Part shown: positions 9,130 through 17,094 of the stretch, in pieces
Layout: every line of letters begins with the position of its first letter
Position numbering within the stretch: position 1 is the first letter of the stretch
DNA from: Glaciecola amylolytica
GTDB lineage: Bacteria; Bacteroidota; Bacteroidia; Flavobacteriales_D; Crocinitomicaceae
Length of the DNA stretch: 64,000 bases
Direction: 5' to 3'
Assembly: GCA_003856375.1 (NCBI GenBank)
Contig: CP034120.1
Location: 3,219,501 to 3,283,500, forward strand
Program-made: the position numbers and the translations under genes
Notes under the pieces: model-generated
The model's input: the letters and a program-made list of their open reading frames with translations, nothing else
Told to the model about the DNA's origin: nothing
Database searches by the model: none

Positions 9130-11121
9130 ATGAAAAAAGTAACATTTATTTTATTCCTTCTTCCACTATTCGGCTGGAGCCAAAAGGAAACAAAATCGGA
9201 AGCTTCCATCAAGAAAGTCACCGTTTTTAAACAGGGTGCTCAGATAGAGCATTCCAAAGATTTGAACCTAAGCCCCGGAAAACAAATCATCATTTTTCAA
9301 AAACTGACTGATTTCCTGGATCCGAGTTCGATTCAGTTAAAGTGCTCGGATCAGGCAACGATTCTGAGCGTTCGCACCCGAAAGAATTTTGACGATAAAT
9401 CAATTGCGGAAGCAGAACTGACTGAAAAAAATGACCGGAAAAAAGTGCTTGAAAAACAAGAACGTAGCTTGCGTGACGAATACAAAGTATTGCTTCTGGA
9501 CGAGCAGCTTCTGTTAAAGAACAACAGTTTGAGCAGTCAGCAGCAGGCCATGAAAATTTCGGAACTGAAAGAAGCATCGACCTTCTTCCACGCAAAACTT
9601 TCAGAAATCAACACACGCAAATCCCAACTGGATTCAGAAATTGAAGGCGTTGTTCGAAAAATCAATACGATAGAACAGGAAATCAACACCCGAAAAGGTT
9701 TGCCGGTTGTAAACTACACGGAAATCGAAGTGGAACTCAATGTGGAAAAAGCAGGAAATGTGGATTTCACTTTTACATACATTACGCATAAAGCTTCCTG
9801 GAAACCTTATTACGACATGAGAAGCAACGGAGTGGGCGCGCCTGTTTTACTGGAAGCAAAAGGCCTGGTAACTCAAAGCACCGGAATCGAATGGAAAAAT
9901 GTGCAGCTGATTCTGTCAACAAATGATCCATACGACAATACACAGGAACCGATTATTTACCCTTGGGAAGTCAACTATTACACACCGGCTCCTAGAAAAC
10001 AAGTAGTGGCACGTTCTGTTCCGGAATACAACTTCGACGGAGAAATGATTCACGGAGAAATTACGGATGCAGCTTCAGGTGAACCGCTTGCATTTGCAAA
10101 AATTACCATGGTCAACAATCCTTTAAATGTTTTCACAACCGATGCAACGGGTCATTTTTCATTTTTAGTACCGCGCGGAGAACGCAGTTACACCGTTTCT
10201 TACTTAGGATATCATGCTCAATATGTAACGATCAACGCACCTTATGTTAAAACACAGCTTTATCCGGAAGCTATTGCCATGGAAAGACTGGATAATTCGT
10301 ACACCGCTGCAGGAAACTCAGCAGGTTTCGCCACAGTGGATGATGTCACAGTAAGCGACTCTTATTATAGTGCAGACCAGTTGGAAAGTGTCGTTATTCA
10401 ACAAAAAAACACACGTAACAAATCAAAAAGAGAAGAGAAATCATATGCTTTTGCTGATACGGAAATTACAGCCGGAACATACAGTGTTTCAATTGCCAGT
10501 CAGGTTGAAAAAGATCTTCGCATGGAATTCCAGATCGAAACACCGTTTACCGTTCCTTCGGATGACGCCGATCATCGCGTAGCAATTGCAACATATCAAA
10601 TGAAAGCCGACTACGAATACCACACAGTTCCGAAATTGGATGAATCGGTTTACCTGGTTGCACAAATTTCAGGCTGGGAAAAATTAAATCTGCTTAACGG
10701 TGAATCCAATCTATACTTTGACGGAACGTATATCGGGAAAAGCTTCATTGATGTGAATTCTGCAAAAGATACCTTGAGTTTCTCTTTAGGAAAAGACAAA
10801 AAGATTGTTGTAGAAAGAAAACGCAGCGAGGAAATGAGTAAGACACGTTTGCTTGGAAGTCGTTACAAATACGAAGTAACCTGGGATTTCACAATCCGAA
10901 ACAACGGAGGTGCTTCCATTCCGATCATCATCAAAGACCACTTCCCTATTTCCGTAAACGACGATATCAAGGTAAAACGCGGAACATTTACAGGAGCAAT
11001 TTTAGATGAAAAAACCGGAATTCTGACCTGGAGATTTACAACGGTCAAAGGAGAAACAAAACAATTCAAGTTTGATTATCAGGTAGACTACGGAAAAAGT
11101 CAACCGGTTTATCTGGAGTGA
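9130..11121 (+). CDS. MuiA-type protein (DUF4140/DUF4139) with inserted carboxypeptidase-regulatory-like domain
   Basis: A 663-residue exported protein (signal peptide MKKVTFILFLLPLFGWSQ). An N-terminal beta domain (about 25-100, KKVTVFKQGAQIEHS) is followed by a long helical, coiled-coil-like segment (100-190) and the start of the DUF4139 region (ISTNDPYDN, YYTPAP). A CarboxypepD_reg-like beta domain is inserted at about 310-380 (GEITDAASGEPLAFAKI and FTTDATGHFSFLVPRG). DUF4139 resumes near 440 and ends with a beta-rich domain. Family relatives are linked by name to mucoidy inhibition, but no biochemical role is established. Single-gene unit with its own terminator. Confidence 0.82.
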   Translation: MKKVTFILFLLPLFGWSQKETKSEASIKKVTVFKQGAQIEHSKDLNLSPGKQIIIFQKLTDFLDPSSIQLKCSDQATILSVRTRKNFDDKSIAEAELTEKNDRKKVLEKQERSLRDEYKVLLLDEQLLLKNNSLSSQQQAMKISELKEASTFFHAKLSEINTRKSQLDSEIEGVVRKINTIEQEINTRKGLPVVNYTEIEVELNVEKAGNVDFTFTYITHKASWKPYYDMRSNGVGAPVLLEAKGLVTQSTGIEWKNVQLILSTNDPYDNTQEPIIYPWEVNYYTPAPRKQVVARSVPEYNFDGEMIHGEITDAASGEPLAFAKITMVNNPLNVFTTDATGHFSFLVPRGERSYTVSYLGYHAQYVTINAPYVKTQLYPEAIAMERLDNSYTAAGNSAGFATVDDVTVSDSYYSADQLESVVIQQKNTRNKSKREEKSYAFADTEITAGTYSVSIASQVEKDLRMEFQIETPFTVPSDDADHRVAIATYQMKADYEYHTVPKLDESVYLVAQISGWEKLNLLNGESNLYFDGTYIGKSFIDVNSAKDTLSFSLGKDKKIVVERKRSEEMSKTRLLGSRYKYEVTWDFTIRNNGGASIPIIIKDHFPISVNDDIKVKRGTFTGAILDEKTGILTWRFTTVKGETKQFKFDYQVDYGKSQPVYLE

Positions 11122-11136
11122 TCTTTATAAAACTTC

Positions 11137-11165
11137 AAAAGCATCCGTCAGTGACGGATGCTTTT
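11137..11165 (+). terminator. Intrinsic terminator
   Basis: A 13-bp perfect stem: AAAAGCATCCGTC (11137-11149), loop AGT, GACGGATGCTTTT (11153-11165). The A/U arms allow function on both strands, but it follows the MuiA-type gene by 15 bp. Confidence 0.85.
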
Positions 11166-11454
11166 ACCTGATTATGAAGAAAAATTACTATTGCTTCACT
11201 AACTGTATCTTCTCAACCTTCATCAATAGAAACCAAAAAAAGATTTGGTAATCTGAGCTATTGTCAAAATACAGAAAAGTGGCAATAAAAAACTATTGCT
11301 GTAACGTAAATAAACTCTTTGAACTTATTAGTAGTAAGTGTGTCTCATAGTTTCAGCTTGACGAAAATAAAAAACAAAATTTTAAAATTCAAACTTAGTC
11401 TACTATATAAATGGAATAAATGACAAGTGGTTAATATTCAGTCTGAACGGCTAA
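11166..11454. other. AT-rich intergenic region, nothing recognised
   Basis: About 290 bp between the MuiA terminator and the 3' end of aroA (convergent). I see no ORF, repeat, tRNA or strong hairpin here. Confidence 0.5.
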
Positions 11455-12702
11455 TTATTCATTCAAAACACGTAAATGTTCCCAGAAATCAGGATAGCTC
11501 TTCGCCACCGCTTCCGCATTTTCAACCATTGTTTCCCCATTTGCAAAGCTTCCGGCAATTGCCAAAGACATTGCAATCCTGTGGTCGTGATGCGAAGACA
11601 CAAGCGCTCCTTGCAGGCTTCCCGTTCCATGAATCCGCATTTCATCGTCATCCAGATCAATCTTCAATCCCATTTTTCCGAATTCGGATTGAAGCGTTAA
11701 CCCCCGATTGCTTTCTTTATGTTCTAACCTTCGCACTCCTTTGATGGTCGAGATTCCCCGGCATTTTGAAGCTAAAACTACCAAAGCAGGAAACAAATCC
11801 GGACAATTTTCCGCGTCGAACTCAAAAGGTTGTATGTTTTCGCCATCAATCAAAATGGACTGATTTTCAATCTGAATTTTGCATCCTGCATGCATCAAAG
11901 CATTCAACATCGCCTTGTCGGCCTGCAAACTTCCCATATTTAAACCTGAAACAGAAACCGCATGACCAACCGCCGACGCAGCCAGCCAATAACTGGCCGA
12001 ACTCCAATCTCCTTCAATAGCATAATCCGTGGCTTGATAAGACTGATTTCCCGCAATGCGAAACACATTTTCCCGGCTTTCAATTTCGATCCCAAACTTG
12101 TGAAGTGTTTTGAGCGTCATTTGAATATACGGGCCCGATTTCATGTTTGAAACCGTTAACGAACTCGCCTGTTCACTTCTCGGAAGCGCCATGAGCAAAC
12201 CGGAAATAAACTGAGAACTCAAAGCTCCGTCCACCGTCAGATTGCGTCCCTGAAGAGGTCCGCAAACTTCAATAGGTAAAAATCCGTTTGTTGTACTTAC
12301 TTCACATCCGAATTCAGGAAGTACCTCATCGAAAAAATCCATGGGACGTTTCAACAAACTACCGCTGCCGTTCAAAACCACTTTCTGATCAAAACCTGCA
12401 CTCACACAAGTCAGCAAACGCAATCCCAAACCGGATTCTCCGGTGGAAAGATTCAACGGCTGTGAAATGTTTTTTATTCCCGTAATTTCAGCAACAGCAG
12501 GTGAAATAAAATTCACTTTCGCGCCTAAAGTACCAACAGAATGGAGCATTGCCTTTTCATCATCACTGCTTCCCAAACCGCTCAAACGCGATTTTCCATC
12601 AGCCAGAGCCGCACACAAAATTGCACGCTGCGAATCGCTTTTTGATGCCGGAATCTGAATGTTTCCGGAAAGAACTCCCGGTTGAATATGTTGCTTCATC
12701 AC
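11455..12702 (-). CDS. aroA: 3-phosphoshikimate 1-carboxyvinyltransferase (EPSP synthase) AroA
   Basis: Condenses phosphoenolpyruvate with shikimate 3-phosphate, the sixth shikimate-pathway step. The 415 residues have the family layout: PASKSDSQRAILCAALADGKS at the N-terminus (the substrate-binding Lys-Ser motif), TGESGLGLRLLTCV (replacing the usual GNAGT-type loop), NGSGSLLKRPMD, and RRLEHKESNR plus SSHHDHRIAMSLAIAG near the C-terminus. The GESG in place of GNAG is a divergence seen in Bacteroidota-type enzymes. The start overlaps the stop of the upstream DAHP synthase gene by 4 bp (ATGA), so the two are translationally coupled. Confidence 0.94.
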   Translation of the reverse strand: MMKQHIQPGVLSGNIQIPASKSDSQRAILCAALADGKSRLSGLGSSDDEKAMLHSVGTLGAKVNFISPAVAEITGIKNISQPLNLSTGESGLGLRLLTCVSAGFDQKVVLNGSGSLLKRPMDFFDEVLPEFGCEVSTTNGFLPIEVCGPLQGRNLTVDGALSSQFISGLLMALPRSEQASSLTVSNMKSGPYIQMTLKTLHKFGIEIESRENVFRIAGNQSYQATDYAIEGDWSSASYWLAASAVGHAVSVSGLNMGSLQADKAMLNALMHAGCKIQIENQSILIDGENIQPFEFDAENCPDLFPALVVLASKCRGISTIKGVRRLEHKESNRGLTLQSEFGKMGLKIDLDDDEMRIHGTGSLQGALVSSHHDHRIAMSLAIAGSFANGETMVENAEAVAKSYPDFWEHLRVLNE

Positions 12703-13778
12703 TCCCCTTTTTCTGAAGAATTGTTCATCACCCGAACCTGATGACGAATCGATTCCTGATGAATGGCATCCATTACCTGGCGTACGAAACGGTCACTTAA
12801 ATTGTATTCGAAAGCCCTTCCCAAACGCGCAGAGATCAATTTTCTCCAATGTTCAGGCTGTAGAATTGTAATATTGTGTTCTTTTTTAAACTTTCCCAAA
12901 TCTTCACTCAGCTGCATCCGTGCGGTCAGAATATCAAACAAACGATCATCCAGATCACCGATTTTTTCGCGGATAATGGAAATGTGCTCTGTGTTCAGTT
13001 TTTCGGAATGCTGTGACCTCAAAACCAAACTATCCAGTAAAATCCCCAGATTCTTTGGTGTTAATTGCTGCGCCGCGTCAGACCATGCCAAATCAGGATT
13101 CCGGTGCGTTTCGATGATCAATCCATCAAAATTCAAATCCATTGCTTTTTGTGAAACTTCCAGCAACAAATCCCGGTTTCCGGTAATATGACTCGGATCG
13201 TTGATAATCGGCAAATCCGGCAAGCGTTCATGCAATGCGATCGGAATTTCCCAATTCGGTACGTTTCTGTATTTCGCATGTTTGTACACCGAAAAACCAC
13301 GATGAATTGCTCCCAATTCCGTGATTCCCGATTTTTCAAGCCGTTCAAAAGCACCAATCCACAATTCCAGATCCGGATTGACAGGATTTTTCACCAAAAC
13401 AGGAATTTTCACTCCTTTCAAAGCATCCGCAATTTCCTGCACCGCAAAAGGATTCACCGTTGTGCGCGCACCGATCCACAACACGTCCACTCCGGCTTTC
13501 AAAGCCTGCTCCACATGTTTGGTATTGGCTACTTCAGTGGTTGTGGGAACTCCCAATTCTTTCCCGGCATTGATCAGCCAGCTCAAACCGATTTCCCCAA
13601 CTCCTTCAAAAGAATCCGGGCGCGTACGCGGCTTCCAGATTCCTGCCCGCAACATATCGATATGACACGATTCTTTGATTTGAAGAGCAGTCTCCATGAC
13701 TTGTTCTTCCGTTTCCGCACTGCAAGGTCCCGCTATGATAATCGGTCTTTTTCCGCCTTTTTGGATGATGCTATTCAT
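12699..13778 (-). CDS. Bifunctional DAHP synthase / chorismate mutase (type II)
   Basis: A 359-residue fusion. Residues 1-260 are a class I beta-type 3-deoxy-7-phosphoheptulonate synthase (GPCSAE at 17-22, AGIWKPRTRPDSFEGVG, WIGARTTVNPFAVQ, KNPVNPDL, DPSHITGNRDL). Residues about 265-350 are an AroQ-type chorismate mutase helix bundle (REKIGDLDDRLFDILTARM through AFEYNLSDRFVRQVM). It makes the first compound of the aromatic pathway and rearranges chorismate toward Phe and Tyr; in this fusion family the mutase domain is known to take part in feedback control. It leads the two-gene unit with aroA and is preceded by a leader peptide and terminator at 13820-13928, suggesting attenuation. Confidence 0.94.
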   Translation of the reverse strand: MNSIIQKGGKRPIIIAGPCSAETEEQVMETALQIKESCHIDMLRAGIWKPRTRPDSFEGVGEIGLSWLINAGKELGVPTTTEVANTKHVEQALKAGVDVLWIGARTTVNPFAVQEIADALKGVKIPVLVKNPVNPDLELWIGAFERLEKSGITELGAIHRGFSVYKHAKYRNVPNWEIPIALHERLPDLPIINDPSHITGNRDLLLEVSQKAMDLNFDGLIIETHRNPDLAWSDAAQQLTPKNLGILLDSLVLRSQHSEKLNTEHISIIREKIGDLDDRLFDILTARMQLSEDLGKFKKEHNITILQPEHWRKLISARLGRAFEYNLSDRFVRQVMDAIHQESIRHQVRVMNNSSEKGE

Positions 13779-13814
13779 GATAGAACCAAATTACTTTTTT
13801 TAATTCATATTAAA

Positions 13815-13846
13815 CAAAAAATCCCGCTCCAAAACGAAGCGGGATT
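13815..13846 (-). terminator. Attenuator terminator before DAHP synthase/chorismate mutase
   Basis: On the minus strand AATCCCGCT (13846-13838), a 9-nt loop and AGCGGGATT (13828-13820) form a 9-bp stem followed by six U (13821-13816 region). It lies 40 bp upstream of the DAHP synthase start and 29 bp after the leader-peptide stop. No other minus-strand gene lies upstream, so this terminator can only stop the transcript that leads into the biosynthetic genes, as in attenuation. A competing pairing, CGAAGC (13871-13866) with GCTTCG (13840-13835), would take part of its 5' arm. Confidence 0.75.
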
Positions 13847-13874
13847 GACAACTATTAACAGTTGAGCTTCGAAA

Positions 13875-13928
13875 TTAGCTTATTCCGATGCACCAAATAA
13901 AATTCAAAATCTGTGTTGTATTTTTCAT
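13875..13928 (-). CDS. Putative aromatic leader peptide (17 aa)
   Basis: A small ORF encoding MKNTTQILNFIWCIGIS lies between a TACTTTTG promoter element and the terminator before the DAHP synthase gene. It carries Phe10 and Trp12. The TGG codon (13895-13893) is 22 nt before the CGAAGC segment of the proposed antiterminator, and the stop codon lies only 3 nt before it. A ribosome stalled at Phe/Trp would leave CGAAGC free, while one reaching the stop would cover it and let the terminator form. The aromatic content is modest, so the call rests mainly on the RNA geometry. Confidence 0.6.
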   Translation of the reverse strand: MKNTTQILNFIWCIGIS

Positions 13929-13938
13929 GTTCTACGCT

Positions 13939-13946
13939 CAAAAGTA
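13939..13946 (-). promoter_or_regulatory. Promoter -7 element for the leader/DAHP synthase/aroA unit
   Basis: Reads TACTTTTG on the minus strand, an exact TAnnTTTG match, 11 nt before the leader-peptide ATG. The -33 position has no TTG (ATT instead), so the promoter may be weak or regulated. Confidence 0.55.
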
Positions 13947-14000
13947 GTGTTATTTATTTAACTAAAATAGAAATTAAAAATAATTATTTCACAATTTTTC

Positions 14001-14030
14001 TTGGAAGTATCATTTGTACTCGTATCTTTG
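14001..14030 (+). promoter_or_regulatory. trp operon promoter
   Basis: TTG at 14001-14003 and TATCTTTG at 14023-14030 are separated by 19 bp, matching the Bacteroidota consensus in sequence and spacing. Transcription should start near 14035-14037, 16-18 nt before the trp leader ATG. Confidence 0.8.
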
Positions 14031-14052
14031 CTGTATGATTTTTCAACAAACA

Positions 14053-14100
14053 ATGAAATTTTGGTGGTGTCTGTATCCTAAAAAGGTGGCGGACGCATAA
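14053..14100 (+). CDS. trpL: trp leader peptide (15 aa, two adjacent Trp codons)
   Basis: A 15-codon ORF encodes MKFWWCLYPKKVADA with TGG TGG at codons 4-5. It lies 23 nt downstream of a consensus promoter and ends 21 nt before an intrinsic terminator that precedes trpE. This is the classic layout of ribosome-mediated attenuation, where scarcity of charged tRNA-Trp stalls the ribosome on the Trp codons and prevents termination. An in-frame ATG at 14035 would extend it by six residues but coincides with the expected transcription start, so 14053 is preferred. There is no Shine-Dalgarno sequence, which is usual in this phylum. Confidence 0.85.
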   Translation: MKFWWCLYPKKVADA

Positions 14101-14121
14101 TTCATTATATCTATTTTTTTG

Positions 14122-14154
14122 AACGGCTTGTCACTTTTGGCAAGCCGTTTTTTT
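14122..14154 (+). terminator. trp attenuator terminator
   Basis: AACGGCTTG (14122-14130), a 10-nt loop and CAAGCCGTT (14141-14149) form a perfect 9-bp stem followed by a U run to 14154. It lies between the trp leader peptide and trpE (start 14175). A candidate antiterminator pairs AAAAGGTGGCGG upstream (around 14080-14092) with TTGTCACTTTT at 14128-14138, overlapping the base of the 5' arm and the loop. That pairing has a bulge and several G-U pairs and is only a proposal. Confidence 0.85.
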
Positions 14155-14174
14155 ATTCCCAAAAATCTCATTTT

Positions 14175-15554
14175 ATGCATCTTTACACACAACAATACTC
14201 TTTTAACGCTGACAATTACACTTCTGTCGGGCTTTATTTATCCTTCAAAAACCGTTTTCGATCGCCTTGTTTATTGGAGAGCAACGATTACAACGACCGA
14301 ACTTCCAGCAAGTCTTTCATCGGTTTGAATCCACTGATCGATATTCAGGTTTTTCAATCAGAGATTCGCATTCAGGAAGCTGATTCGGTTCGTTTGATTC
14401 CGATTGAAAATCCTTCGGAAATCACCCAAGAGATTCAGTCTTTACTCAACACCTATTCATTCGAAAATGATTTTGAGAACAACGGATTTCTGAGTTATTT
14501 CAGTTTTGAGTTTGCTCATTTCGAAGAAAATATTCCCACTCCCAAGTCTCAGCTACAACTTCCTTTAGCCCGGTTCACCCTTTTTCAATACCTCATCGTT
14601 TTAGATCATTTTCACGATCAGGGAAGTATTTTGTTCAACGCCTTTGAGCCAAGCTTGAAAAACGAATCGGAATTTCAGGAATTGCTTCGTTTCAATAAAG
14701 CTTCCGATTTGCCTTTTGAACTTGTGAATGAGGAAAAAACAGATGTTTCAGAAGCTGATTTCCTGCAATTGGTTCAACACGCCAAAGCGCACATTTATCG
14801 GGGTGATGTATTTCAACTTGTTGTTTCAAGACCTTTTGAGCAGGCATTTTTTGGAGATGATTTCCAGGTTTACAGACATTTAAGACGACTCAATCCTTCT
14901 CCTTATCTTTTCTATCTCGACATGGAATCTTACCGTTTGTTCGGCTCTTCTCCGGAAACACAAATTCAACTGAAGAACGGAATTGCGGAGATTCATCCCA
15001 TTGCCGGAACGGTTCGAAAAACAGGAGATTCCGATCTGGACAAACAGTTGGTTCAGCAATTGATCGGAGACGAAAAGGAGAATGCGGAACACACCATGTT
15101 GGTGGATTTGGCACGAAACGATTTGAGTAAATTCTGCAGCTCGGTTAAAATCGGGTCGTACAAAGAAGTTCAGCATTTCTCGCATGTGATTCATCTGGTT
15201 TCGAAAGTCACTGCCCAAACGGAAGAAGCTGCACTTTCCTTGTTTAACGGAACCTTTCCCGCCGGAACACTTTCCGGAACGCCCAAACCAAAAGCCCTGG
15301 AATTGCTCAATCACTATGAAAAAACCGAACGCGGGTTTTATGGCGGAGCACTGGGATTCATTCATACCAATGGAAACATGAACCTGGCCATCATTATCCG
15401 CAGCGCTTTGAGCAGTAACAATACACTGAGATACCAGGCCGGAGCAGGAATTGTATTGGATTCCGTTCCTGAAAATGAACTGGAAGAAGTAACCAACAAA
15501 CTCGGCGCAATCCGGAAAGCCATTCACTGCGCCTCAAAACCAAATTCATTATGA
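14175..15554 (+). CDS. trpE: Anthranilate synthase component I TrpE
   Basis: Makes anthranilate from chorismate with ammonia supplied by TrpG; committed step of Trp synthesis. The 459 residues include the LLES motif at 33-36 that in TrpE binds feedback-inhibiting tryptophan. The catalytic domain shows FQLVVSRPFEQ near 210, LFGSSPET, PIAGTVRKTG, DEKENAEHTMLVDLARNDLS and FPAGTLSGTPKPKALELL. Start ATG at 14175 follows the attenuator terminator by 20 bp. It is the first of seven trp genes and its stop overlaps the trpG start by 4 bp. Confidence 0.96.
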   Translation: MHLYTQQYSFNADNYTSVGLYLSFKNRFRSPCLLESNDYNDRTSSKSFIGLNPLIDIQVFQSEIRIQEADSVRLIPIENPSEITQEIQSLLNTYSFENDFENNGFLSYFSFEFAHFEENIPTPKSQLQLPLARFTLFQYLIVLDHFHDQGSILFNAFEPSLKNESEFQELLRFNKASDLPFELVNEEKTDVSEADFLQLVQHAKAHIYRGDVFQLVVSRPFEQAFFGDDFQVYRHLRRLNPSPYLFYLDMESYRLFGSSPETQIQLKNGIAEIHPIAGTVRKTGDSDLDKQLVQQLIGDEKENAEHTMLVDLARNDLSKFCSSVKIGSYKEVQHFSHVIHLVSKVTAQTEEAALSLFNGTFPAGTLSGTPKPKALELLNHYEKTERGFYGGALGFIHTNGNMNLAIIIRSALSSNNTLRYQAGAGIVLDSVPENELEEVTNKLGAIRKAIHCASKPNSL

Positions 15555-16117
15555 AAATTGCAGTCATCGACAACTTCGATTCCTTTGTTTTTAACCTGAT
15601 TCGCTATATCAGGGAAGAACAGCACGAGGTTTTTGTTCAGCGAAACAATCAACTGGATTTCGAAATACTGGAATCCGCCGACGCCATTTTACTTTCTCCC
15701 GGTCCGGGAATTCCCGAAGAAGCGGGTGGTTTGTTGGAAGTCATCGAACGGTTTCACGGAAAAAAACCGATTCTGGGGGTTTGTTTGGGTCATCAGGCAA
15801 TTGCGGTACATTTCGGAGATTCGCTGATTCCTTGTCCGGAACCCATTCACGGAAAATCTTCTCTGATAAGTATTACAACTGCATCCGGGATTTTCGAAAA
15901 TCTTCCGCCAAAAATAGAAGCAGGAAGGTACCACAGCTGGCAAACTCAAATCTCATCTTCCAGCGAATTGGAAGTTACAGCCCGGACGGAAGATTCGGTT
16001 GTGATGGCGCTTCAGCATAAAACAGCTCCCACGGTAGGAGTACAATTTCACCCGGAATCAATTCTGACTCCATTGGGACGAAAAATAATTCAAAACTGGT
16101 TAAACACATACATATGA
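15551..16117 (+). CDS. trpG: Anthranilate synthase component II (glutamine amidotransferase) TrpG
   Basis: Class I glutamine amidotransferase subunit that feeds ammonia to TrpE. 188 residues with the catalytic Cys78 in GVCLGHQ and the His-Glu dyad in VQFHPES near residue 169, plus the oxyanion loop SPGPGIP at 49-55. The length fits the stand-alone TrpG (not fused to TrpD). ATGA overlaps on both sides couple its translation to trpE and trpD. Confidence 0.95.
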   Translation: MKIAVIDNFDSFVFNLIRYIREEQHEVFVQRNNQLDFEILESADAILLSPGPGIPEEAGGLLEVIERFHGKKPILGVCLGHQAIAVHFGDSLIPCPEPIHGKSSLISITTASGIFENLPPKIEAGRYHSWQTQISSSSELEVTARTEDSVVMALQHKTAPTVGVQFHPESILTPLGRKIIQNWLNTYI

Positions 16118-17094
16118 ATTACCTTAAAAAATTAATCGATAACGGAACTCTAAGCCGCGAAGAAGCATATTCATGCATGATTCAAATCGGGAGAAACGAA
16201 ATTTCCGACGCACAAGTTGTTGCCATTACAACCACAATCCAAATGCGCGGTTTGCAACTCCCGGAACTGGAAGGATTTCAGGAAGCTTTACTCGAATTGG
16301 CTAAACCGCTGCATCTCGAAACAGAACAAAGTATTGATTGCTGCGGAACCGGCGGTGATGGAAAAAACACGTTCAATATTTCCACGTTAACGTCTTTTAT
16401 TCTCGCATCCATGGGACACAAAGTTGTGAAACATGGAAATTACGGTGTCAGTTCCTTATGCGGTTCTTCTACCGTTTTGGAATACCTGGGTTATGAATTT
16501 TCGGCAGATCCCAAAGAATTACAGCGTCAGCTTGATCAAAACAACATCTGTTTTCTGCATGCTCCCTTGTTTCATCCGGCCTTGCTCAGAGTAGCTCCTT
16601 TGCGGCAATCCATGGGAATTGCAACTTTGTTCAACGGGCTCGGGCCTTTGGTGAATCCGCATCCTTCCACGCATCAATTAACCGGAACGTATTCCCTCGA
16701 ACTCGCAAAGCAATACCAACATGTTCTGAAATCAAAACGCACAAACTTCACGGTTCTCCACGGGCTTTCCGGATACGATGAACTTACATTTATCGGAGGA
16801 ACACGCGTTTTCAAGGCCAACAGCGACCAGTTGATTCAAAACTCCCCGAATCAATTCGAAATCAAACAGGAAGAAATTTCTGGCGGAGATTCCGTTTCTG
16901 AATCTGCCAGAATCTTCACTGCCATTCTGCGGGGAGAAGGAACAGAAAGTCAGAATACCGTGCTTGCAGGGAATGTAGCTCTTGCCCTGCAAACTTTTGA
17001 TCCGGAACTGGATTTTGAACAAGCTTTTAGCAAAGGATACGAACAAATCCGAAGCGGAAAGTCATTTTACACTTTTAAAAACGTCTGTTTATGA
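16114..17094 (+). CDS. trpD: Anthranilate phosphoribosyltransferase TrpD
   Basis: Joins anthranilate to PRPP. 326 residues with the PRPP-binding glycine-rich loop CGTGGDG (77-83), NIST just after, KHGNYGVSS near 109 (anthranilate site) and FNGLGPLVNP near 173. Length and motifs are standard. It overlaps trpG and trpC by 4 bp each within the trp operon. Confidence 0.95.
   Translation: MNYLKKLIDNGTLSREEAYSCMIQIGRNEISDAQVVAITTTIQMRGLQLPELEGFQEALLELAKPLHLETEQSIDCCGTGGDGKNTFNISTLTSFILASMGHKVVKHGNYGVSSLCGSSTVLEYLGYEFSADPKELQRQLDQNNICFLHAPLFHPALLRVAPLRQSMGIATLFNGLGPLVNPHPSTHQLTGTYSLELAKQYQHVLKSKRTNFTVLHGLSGYDELTFIGGTRVFKANSDQLIQNSPNQFEIKQEEISGGDSVSESARIFTAILRGEGTESQNTVLAGNVALALQTFDPELDFEQAFSKGYEQIRSGKSFYTFKNVCL

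Noticed and set aside
14119-14328. 69-codon plus-strand frame at the trp attenuator
   Set aside because: Overlaps the terminator and trpE in another frame with no similarity to leader peptides.
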